From an uncultured Bacteroides sp. (GTDB lineage Bacteria; Bacteroidota; Bacteroidia; Bacteroidales; Bacteroidaceae), in NCBI GenBank assembly GCA_947071285.1, contig CAMTFK010000019.1, positions 1 through 36,465 on the forward strand: a stretch of DNA of 36,465 nucleotides. The letters are read 5' to 3'. Within the stretch, counting starts at the first letter, position 1. Each line of letters starts with the position of its first letter. The notes beneath the pieces were generated by a model. It had not been told where the DNA came from and did not search any database. It was given only the letters and a program-made list of their open reading frames with translations. This document shows positions 1 to 6,603 of the stretch, piece by piece. The position numbers and the translations under genes are program-made.

Positions 1-130
1 ATTTCTCGTTGGACGTTTCCACTACTTCCGAAAAAGCAGAAAGCCAAGGACTGGCTGACAATAGCACCCCGGCTCCAAGTACCCCCATATTTTTCAGAAA
101 CTCTCTTCTGCTGATTAATGTATTTTTCAT
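1..130 (-). CDS. Partial Tat-exported protein, N-terminus only
   Basis: Only the first 43 codons lie in the window; the rest is beyond position 1. The start ATG is at 130 on the minus strand. The peptide begins MKNTLISRREFLKNMGVLGA and continues into a hydrophobic stretch ending near LSAFSEV. The SRREFLK motif followed by a hydrophobic segment is a classical twin-arginine (Tat) signal, so the product is probably folded in the cytoplasm and exported. In Bacteroides, leaders of this kind are common on Gfo/Idh/MocA-type oxidoreductases and some secreted hydrolases, but no catalytic part is visible, so the family is a guess. It lies 155 bases downstream of the hybrid two-component gene on the same strand, with its own -7-like box, so it may belong to the same carbohydrate locus. 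Confidence 0.75.
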   Translation of the reverse strand, partial: MKNTLISRREFLKNMGVLGAGVLLSASPWLSAFSEVVETSNEK

Positions 131-207
131 AATATGAACTTTAAAATAAAAACCGACTATATCCCTTCTTTTTTTTCAAGACGGAATAGCCACATAAAAT
201 AACAGCC

Positions 208-215
208 CAAAATTA
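208..215 (-). promoter_or_regulatory. Putative -7 box for the Tat-protein gene
   Basis: On the minus strand the sequence reads TAATTTTG, matching the Bacteroides -7 consensus TAnnTTTG. It is about 80 bases upstream of the ATG at 130. No good -33 TTTG is seen at the expected spacing, so this is a weak call. Confidence 0.35.
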
Positions 216-285
216 GCGAAATTTTGAAGCATAGAGTATAAATATCCACTCAAACAATATAAAAATCGTTTCAAACGCCCCTATT

Positions 286-3200
286 TTACTTTATAAAGTC
301 CTTAGGAAGAACACCAAACTGCTTCTGGAAGCATTTGGAAAAGTAGGAAGGGGTATTGAAACCGGTCATATAACAAACTTCATTTATCCGGCATTCTCCC
401 TCTTTGAGCAATTGCACCGCTTTCTTTAAACGTTCCAAACGAATGTAATCGTTCGGAGTCATGTCCAGTATACCTTTTATTTTCCGGTTAAGGCTCGAAC
501 GGCTCATATTCAATTGTCCTGCCATATCATCCAGGTTAAAATCAGGATTCTGCATATTTGCATCCACCACTTCTTTCAATGTCTTGAGGAAAGTCTCATC
601 CGCTTTAGTCATTGCCATACTGTTAGCCTGCACAAAAGGAGAATGAGCAAAAGCAACCCGCAATTTCTCCCGGTTGCTTAGCAAATTAGAGATACACACC
701 TTCAGATACTCCACGGAGAATGGTTTCTCTATATAAACATCCGCCCCAAGCTTCATCCCTTCTATCTTTGCTTGAAGAGTGGTCTTGGCAGTCAGCAATA
801 TAACGGGTATATGGCTATGGTCCAATTCCGATTTCAAATGTTCACACAACTCCAATCCATCCATTTCGGGCATCATAATGTCCGAAATAACCAGATTGAC
901 AGTATGTTCTTCCAATACTTTCAAGGCTTCCACTCCATTCAAGGCCGTCAGCACCTGATACTTAGTGGATAGTTGTTTCACAATGAACGACTGCATCTCC
1001 AAACTATCTTCCACCACAAGCAGGGTATATTGGTTTTGCGGATTAGAATCTACTCCGACTTCATTCTTTTCTACAGGTTCTTCGCACTCTACCTGCTCCT
1101 TCTGCCCCCTGGCGTGGGTATGCTTTATCGGAAGCGATAACAGGAATTGATTGCTTTCCATAGAATCATTCATGGACAAAGTGCCTCCATGAAGTTCGGC
1201 AAGCGAACGTGCCAGAGGCAAGCCGATACCTGTGCCGGAAACAGAATGCAGCACACCGTCTTTACACTGAACAAATGGCTTGAATATTTCTTCGCGCATC
1301 TCTGCCGGCACAATATACCCGTCATTGCATGCCAAAAGATACATCTGCTCACCTTCAACATATAACTTAATACGAATATATGTTTCCGAATATTTCATAC
1401 CATTCGTCATCAAATTACTGATAATTTTAGTGAGTCCCTCCTTATCGACCGAGGTATACAGTTCTTCGGGAGAATCTATTGTAAACTCCAACCCACTCTG
1501 GCGTGCCAATGGCTTAAAGCGCTTATATGTTTTACGCAGAATATCCGCTACATTGCATTCCACAAAGTCCAGTTGGAATCCTTGTGTTTCTGTTTTCCGG
1601 AAATCGAGCAACTGGTTCACCAAGTCGAGCAGGCGGTTCGTATTCAAGTCCATTATTTCCAAGTCATCCCTGATTTCATCAGAGACCGAACCGGATGCCA
1701 AAACATTCTCCAACGGACTCTTTATCAACGTCAACGGTGTACGTATCTCATGAGCTACATTCGTAAAGAAATCTATTTTTGCCGTATAGAGTTCATGCTC
1801 CTTTTTCCGTTCAAACTTCTCCATCGCTAACCGGTGCTTCTGCTGGGTTCTTCTTCTTAAATACAACGCAGCAATGCCCAATGAACATAAGATTAGCATT
1901 GTATAAACAACATATGCCCATACCGATAAATAAAAAGGAGGCCGGATACGTACATTGAGCACACGCTCCGTATCGTTCCACTTACCGTCTCCATTGGAAC
2001 CTTTTATGTGCAGCGTATAGCTTCCATAAGGCAGATTAGAATAGGTTATCATAGAATTCCGCCCCAGCATATACCACTCATTATCAAAACCTTCCAATTT
2101 ATACATCAGAAGATTCATTTCCGGCGCCTGATAGCTCAATGCAGCTACTTGGAAAGCAAAGGAATTCTGGTCCGCGGCAAGTTCTATCTTGTCGGAGTAG
2201 GTGATGCTTTGTTGCAAAGGAGAGCCCGGAGTATCGACAGATAACCGCTTATTAAACAAATAAAAATCGGTAATCACCACCGGAGGAAGGAAGGTATTCT
2301 CGACAAAAGTCTCCGGATTGAATATGATAAACCCATTAATACTCCCCAGATAAATACGCCCTTTCTTATCACAGTATCCGGACTGGAAATTAAACTGATT
2401 GCTCAGCAACCCATTGGCCCGGGTATAGACATGCATGGCTTCGGTCTGCGGATTAAAGCAAACCAGACCATAATTACTCGTAATCCACAGATTCCCCCGC
2501 TTGTCTTCTACCATCTTATAGACGGTATTGTTCGGAAGACCGTTCGAAGTATCGTAACGCGTGAAATCATCCGTTTTAGGATTATAACGGCAAAAGCCCT
2601 TTCCCATCGTCATAAACCACAGGCGCTTTTTGCTGTCTTCATAAATAGAAATCACCTTGTTATAAGAGAGAGAAGTTGGATCTTTCTCATCCGAAAGGTA
2701 ACTCTTCCATTGTTTGGTGTGCGTATTGTAACAAAATACGCCGTTTGAGAAAGTGGCAAACCACAGATTCCCATTAAAATCTTCCAGAATATTATAGATA
2801 AACAGGATGCCCAGTTGCGGGATATGGGTAAAATCATCGGAAGAACGGTTATATTTCAGCAAACCGGATGTCGTCCCTATCCATATGTCCCCCGTAGTTG
2901 TTTTGCAAACCGTAAAGACATCATTGGCAACCATGGAGTTCTCCTCTTTGCCTTTGGAGTAATGCTTCACCTGCCTGGTGTGCAGATTTACCTTGTTCAG
3001 TCCTCCGGAAAAAGTACCTACCCACAAATCATCTCCATCCAGACAGAGGGCATGAATATTCTTATAGATGGAAGGATGTTCAAACGGCACTATTCTTTCA
3101 GTCTCGGGGTCGAAATTAAATAATCCTTTGTCTTCGGTGCCTATCCATAAAGTGCCATCGTTACCCTCACAGATTTCACGCACCCGCCGGCCGAAATACT

Positions 3201-4233
3201 TAATATCATCTCTCGGATAGAATTTCTCAAAATAAGTCCATTGGTATGGATAGTAGTTCACACCACCAAAATAGGAGCCTACCCACATGCCATTCTCCCT
3301 ATCCCGATAAATCGAATAAATGGCATTGTCCGACAGGGCATAGGAGTCATCCTGTTCGGGCACTGTCAGATGAGTGACATGGTCGTTGGTCAGATTGTAT
3401 ATGTACAGCCCCGTTTCCGTACCTGCCCACAATTCATCATCGGACTTAAACTGCAATGTACGTACATAAGCATTCAGGAGCTTACGGGATTTGCCATTCG
3501 TAAAGTTTATTTCAGTCAATCCGTTGAATGATGCCACATAGATGCAGTTATGCGGACCATTGACCTGGCAATTGATAATATCGTCTTTGAATATTTCATT
3601 TCCATCTGCATCCTTAAAAGGTTGCAGGGTTTCAAAACCAGCCTTTGCGGAATAAAGATTATCGCCATGCAATGCCAGCCAAAAAGTATCTCCATTCAGC
3701 CAAAAGCGAGTAACATTAGGCATTTCCGGTTCATGAAGGTAGTTCTGCAATTGTTGTTTACTGCTATTGTAACAGAATAATCCCTGATATTCGACTGATA
3801 TCCAGATATTATTCTGTTCGTCACTCCTTATCATAGTCACGAAATCCCTAATCACCGTTCCCTTATCGCTTGTTCGATTGAACGAAGTAAAAGAATCCAA
3901 TACCGGATTATAAATAAAGACACCCCCATCAGTACCGACCCAGATGTTCCCGTCAGTATCTTCGTAAAGTGCCGTGATGAAGTTCCTTCCTAAATTAGAG
4001 TTTTCATTGTTATAGACACGGAAAGACAAACCATCATAACGGTTCAGACCGTCTTTAGTACCAAACCACATAAAGCCTTTCTTGTCCTGGAATATCTGAT
4101 TCACAGAATTCTGCGAGAGACCATTTTTAATGTCTACCGTCCTGAAATAATAGTGAACAGCATTATAAGCATAGGACGGCAATGCCGTCACTATGCACAG
4201 ACAAAAGAAAAGCTTTATGAATGTTCGGTTCAT
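286..4233 (-). CDS. Hybrid two-component system sensor/regulator (HTCS)
   Basis: The 1315-residue protein joins sensor, kinase, receiver and DNA-binding parts in one chain. A signal peptide (about residues 1-22) is followed by roughly a dozen Reg_prop repeats of the type DGxxWxGT (about 30-690), which build two periplasmic beta-propellers. A Y_Y_Y domain (about 695-765) and one membrane segment (about 767-790) come next. The HisKA box FFTNVAHEIRTPLTL places the phospho-accepting His at 828. The ATPase domain has GTGIGLPLA near 1000. The receiver motif ISDIMMPEMDG gives the phospho-acceptor Asp at 1118. An AraC-type helix-turn-helix closes the protein (about 1215-1315). All key residues are present. 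Such proteins bind an oligosaccharide in the periplasm and activate a nearby polysaccharide utilization locus. It follows the GH2 gene by 24 bases, so the two are probably co-transcribed. Confidence 0.95.
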   Translation of the reverse strand: MNRTFIKLFFCLCIVTALPSYAYNAVHYYFRTVDIKNGLSQNSVNQIFQDKKGFMWFGTKDGLNRYDGLSFRVYNNENSNLGRNFITALYEDTDGNIWVGTDGGVFIYNPVLDSFTSFNRTSDKGTVIRDFVTMIRSDEQNNIWISVEYQGLFCYNSSKQQLQNYLHEPEMPNVTRFWLNGDTFWLALHGDNLYSAKAGFETLQPFKDADGNEIFKDDIINCQVNGPHNCIYVASFNGLTEINFTNGKSRKLLNAYVRTLQFKSDDELWAGTETGLYIYNLTNDHVTHLTVPEQDDSYALSDNAIYSIYRDRENGMWVGSYFGGVNYYPYQWTYFEKFYPRDDIKYFGRRVREICEGNDGTLWIGTEDKGLFNFDPETERIVPFEHPSIYKNIHALCLDGDDLWVGTFSGGLNKVNLHTRQVKHYSKGKEENSMVANDVFTVCKTTTGDIWIGTTSGLLKYNRSSDDFTHIPQLGILFIYNILEDFNGNLWFATFSNGVFCYNTHTKQWKSYLSDEKDPTSLSYNKVISIYEDSKKRLWFMTMGKGFCRYNPKTDDFTRYDTSNGLPNNTVYKMVEDKRGNLWITSNYGLVCFNPQTEAMHVYTRANGLLSNQFNFQSGYCDKKGRIYLGSINGFIIFNPETFVENTFLPPVVITDFYLFNKRLSVDTPGSPLQQSITYSDKIELAADQNSFAFQVAALSYQAPEMNLLMYKLEGFDNEWYMLGRNSMITYSNLPYGSYTLHIKGSNGDGKWNDTERVLNVRIRPPFYLSVWAYVVYTMLILCSLGIAALYLRRRTQQKHRLAMEKFERKKEHELYTAKIDFFTNVAHEIRTPLTLIKSPLENVLASGSVSDEIRDDLEIMDLNTNRLLDLVNQLLDFRKTETQGFQLDFVECNVADILRKTYKRFKPLARQSGLEFTIDSPEELYTSVDKEGLTKIISNLMTNGMKYSETYIRIKLYVEGEQMYLLACNDGYIVPAEMREEIFKPFVQCKDGVLHSVSGTGIGLPLARSLAELHGGTLSMNDSMESNQFLLSLPIKHTHARGQKEQVECEEPVEKNEVGVDSNPQNQYTLLVVEDSLEMQSFIVKQLSTKYQVLTALNGVEALKVLEEHTVNLVISDIMMPEMDGLELCEHLKSELDHSHIPVILLTAKTTLQAKIEGMKLGADVYIEKPFSVEYLKVCISNLLSNREKLRVAFAHSPFVQANSMAMTKADETFLKTLKEVVDANMQNPDFNLDDMAGQLNMSRSSLNRKIKGILDMTPNDYIRLERLKKAVQLLKEGECRINEVCYMTGFNTPSYFSKCFQKQFGVLPKDFIK

Positions 4234-4257
4234 AACTTCCTCCTTCTTTTCGAGAGT

Positions 4258-6075
4258 TTATTTCTTTAATGAATTACAGATACGTGTATTTATCTCCTTA
4301 ACGCGCTTTTCATCCAGTTTTATCACCTTGCGGTCATACGTAATCAGGCCGTTCACTTCCACTTCCACGTCAGTGGTCTGCGTATAAACTGCGCCGGAGA
4401 ATCCTCTATCTATCAATTTATACAGCATATCGGCATACTTCACGTATTCGTCCGTAGCCTCTTTGGAAGAATTAAACTGAACATAACCCCAGTTGCGGTT
4501 CGGCTCCCAAAGATGATCTTTCAGGACAAGGCCGATACCACCATATTCACCCAGAACCGTTGCACGCTGAGCGTCATACAAGAACATCTCTGGTGCGGGA
4601 TAATGATGAAGGTCGAGCATATCTCCACAAGTATAATGGTTGCCACCACTTGCCGGATTCACCAGACGGGTCGGGTCATATTGTTTCGTCCATTCGGCTA
4701 TTTCAACCGTTTTGAATTGTCCCCACGCCTCATTGAATGGCACCCAAGTACCGATGCAAGGATAAGAATAAAGACAATCCATTATCTCTTTCCATTCTTT
4801 GCGATAGTGAGCCTCAGACTCTGCGGTACGTTTCATCTCAGTACCATCAAAATACTTGCGCATCTGCCATTGCGGATTGCGGTCGCCACTCGGCATATCC
4901 TGCCATACAATAATTCCAAGTTGGTCGCAATAGGTATACCAGCGGGCAGGTTCCACCTTGATGTGCTTACGAATCATATTATAACCAAAGTCTTTCGTCT
5001 TCTGGATGTCATACAACAAAGCCTCGTCCGTAGGAGCTGTATATAATCCATCGGGCCACCATCCCTGGTCGAGCGGACCAAACTGGAATACGGCTTCATT
5101 GTTCAGTTCCAAACGCATCACACCATTGGCATCCCGGCCGGTAGAGTACTTACGCATAGCTGCATAGCTATCCACCTTATCTACCACCTTTCCATCACTC
5201 TTCAAAGTCACCTTCAACGTATAAAGGAAAGGAGAATCAGGGCTCCATAACTTAGCGGCCTTAGGCATGGTCACTTCTACAGCTTCTCCGTTGATACTTT
5301 TACCTGTAGCTACCAACTGGTTGCCGTCATACACGTTTACCTCTACAAAATCGGATGCAGAATTAGCATTCAGTTCAGCCTTTACCGTCAGCAGGTTGCG
5401 ATCGATATCGGGAGTGATACGGAGGTTCTCAATATGTTTTCCGGCAACAGGTTCCAACCATACAGTTTGCCAGATACCGGTTACAGGGGTATACCAAATA
5501 CCTTCCGGTCTGTTCACCTGCTTGCCACGGGGTTGAGGTCCTCTGTCCGTAGGGTCCCACACTTTCACCACTAGGGTATTATTACCTTTGGCAGCCAAAG
5601 CAGGAGTTATGTCGAAAGAGAACGGAGTAAATCCTCCGGTATGGCTTCCAACTTTAACGCCATTCACCCATACATCTGTCTTCCAATCGACAGCACCGAA
5701 ATGCAACAGAACTTGTTTGCCTTTCCAAGCCGATGGTACATCGAAACTCCGTTGATAAATCACTTCCTGCTTCTCATTCACTCTCTTTCCTACTCCGGAC
5801 AGGGAAGATTCTATCGCAAAGGGAACAAGAATCTGTCCTTCAAAATCGGTTGGTATAGCTCCACCTTTATCAATAATTGCATAATCCCACAAGCCATTCA
5901 GGTTCTTCCAATCATTACGTTGCATAATTGGGCGTGGATACTCCGGTAAAACTTGAGACGGATTGATTTGTTCCGCCCAATGGGTCTTTATCTTGTCACC
6001 GACAGGCTTCCACTGAGCCGCACTCTCTAAAATAAAAAACGTTACTAAGAATAATGAGATGAATAATCTTTTCAT
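4258..6075 (-). CDS. Secreted glycoside hydrolase family 2 enzyme
   Basis: This is a 605-residue protein with a signal peptide (MKRLFISLFLVTFFILESAA). It has the GH2 order: an N-terminal sugar-binding jelly roll (about 40-215), an immunoglobulin-like middle domain (about 217-310) and a TIM barrel (about 315-600). The motif WVPFNEAWGQF places the general acid/base at Glu449, and VLGEYGGIG places the likely nucleophile at Glu510; both are intact. GH2 includes beta-galactosidases, beta-glucuronidases, beta-mannosidases and others, and the sequence alone does not tell me which. It is shorter than LacZ-type enzymes (about 1000 residues) and lacks their C-terminal domains. It lies first in a minus-strand unit with the HTCS gene 24 bases downstream, so the HTCS may control it directly. 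Confidence 0.9.
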   Translation of the reverse strand: MKRLFISLFLVTFFILESAAQWKPVGDKIKTHWAEQINPSQVLPEYPRPIMQRNDWKNLNGLWDYAIIDKGGAIPTDFEGQILVPFAIESSLSGVGKRVNEKQEVIYQRSFDVPSAWKGKQVLLHFGAVDWKTDVWVNGVKVGSHTGGFTPFSFDITPALAAKGNNTLVVKVWDPTDRGPQPRGKQVNRPEGIWYTPVTGIWQTVWLEPVAGKHIENLRITPDIDRNLLTVKAELNANSASDFVEVNVYDGNQLVATGKSINGEAVEVTMPKAAKLWSPDSPFLYTLKVTLKSDGKVVDKVDSYAAMRKYSTGRDANGVMRLELNNEAVFQFGPLDQGWWPDGLYTAPTDEALLYDIQKTKDFGYNMIRKHIKVEPARWYTYCDQLGIIVWQDMPSGDRNPQWQMRKYFDGTEMKRTAESEAHYRKEWKEIMDCLYSYPCIGTWVPFNEAWGQFKTVEIAEWTKQYDPTRLVNPASGGNHYTCGDMLDLHHYPAPEMFLYDAQRATVLGEYGGIGLVLKDHLWEPNRNWGYVQFNSSKEATDEYVKYADMLYKLIDRGFSGAVYTQTTDVEVEVNGLITYDRKVIKLDEKRVKEINTRICNSLKK

Positions 6076-6104
6076 GGTGTCTAACTATTTTAATTGTTCG
6101 AAAG

Positions 6105-6112
6105 CAAAGTTA
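6105..6112 (-). promoter_or_regulatory. Putative -7 box for the GH2-HTCS unit
   Basis: The minus strand reads TAACTTTG, an exact fit to TAnnTTTG, about 30 bases upstream of the GH2 ATG at 6075. A matching -33 TTTG at 19-23 bases is not clear. Confidence 0.5.
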
Positions 6113-6285
6113 GCCACAAATTCATTTTTAAAATAACGCGATTGGCTCAATAAATGCAATAATCTTTCCATTTTTAGCGTGTTAATCAGAAAGATACCCG
6201 AAAAGTACAGAATAATGGAGCAATCAGGAATGTTGCAGGGCAACCGCATCAAAAGCCTCCTTCATTTCTTTCTAATGAACAAAAT

Positions 6286-6313
6286 GCGATAAAGTGATAG
6301 GGCGATAAAGTGA
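6286..6313. repeat. Two 12-base direct repeats, 16-base period
   Basis: GCGATAAAGTGA occurs at 6286-6297 and again at 6302-6313. The pair lies between divergent genes and could be a regulator site, but nothing else supports that. Confidence 0.6.
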
Positions 6314-6394
6314 GTGTTTGAATTAAGTTCTCAGCTCGCTACTTTTATGTTTTTTCCCTGCGACGGCTAAGAAAAATCGCAGTAGACATTTATT

Positions 6395-6480
6395 CTTTCC
6401 ACCGTGGGGAAAGTTTCTTTCCATCACGGAGAAAGTTTCTTTCCACCATGGTGGAAAGAAAAAACCTCCACGGTGGAAAG
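6395..6480. repeat. Palindrome array A, four units with 22-bp period
   Basis: Four tandem units follow the plan TTTCCA-N5/6-GGAAA. TTTCCA begins at 6396, 6418 and 6440, exactly 22 bases apart. The right half TGGAAA of units three and four begins at 6452 and 6474, again 22 apart. Unit three (6439-6458) is a perfect 20-base palindrome, CTTTCCACCATGGTGGAAAG. Units one and two are imperfect, and the left half of unit four has decayed. There are no unique spacers. The plan matches the array at 27191-27274 with one base changed in each arm. Confidence 0.9.
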
Positions 6481-6569
6481 AATAAGCATTCGTAGGCAAA
6501 GAACTAAGCGTTGGCAGGGAAAAAGAATAAAAGTGCCTAAGAAAGAAGCTATGAATTCCAAGATTTTCG

Positions 6570-6577
6570 TAAGTTTG
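6570..6577 (+). promoter_or_regulatory. Putative -7 box for the kinase-less regulator
   Basis: TAAGTTTG fits TAnnTTTG and lies 26 bases upstream of the ATG at 6604. No convincing -33 element is seen. Confidence 0.4.
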
Positions 6578-6603
6578 CCCAATGAAATCTAATAGCATGC
6601 AGT

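Larger units (their letters stand above)
6076..6603. other. Divergent intergenic region between two glycan units
   Basis: This 528-base gap separates the minus-strand GH2/HTCS unit from the plus-strand kinase-less regulator. I see no gene in it. It holds a -7-like box for each side (6105-6112 minus, 6570-6577 plus), a pair of 12-base direct repeats GCGATAAAGTGA at 6286-6297 and 6302-6313, and the 22-bp-period palindrome array at 6395-6480. The short open frames here only read through the palindromes. Confidence 0.7.

Noticed and set aside
1280..1753. Plus-strand open frame of 157 codons within the HTCS gene
   Set aside because: It is the antisense shadow of the kinase region and lacks any domain of its own; other plus-strand frames between 461 and 5949 are likewise shadows.
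6395..6480. Possible CRISPR array (regular short repeats)
   Set aside because: Units are palindromic and directly tandem at 22 bases, with no unique spacers and no cas genes in the window; the same holds for 27180-27274.
6404..6592. Small open frames over palindrome array A
   Set aside because: They simply translate the repeats (Phe/His/Pro/Trp-rich) and have no start signals; the frames over 27180-27413 are rejected for the same reason.
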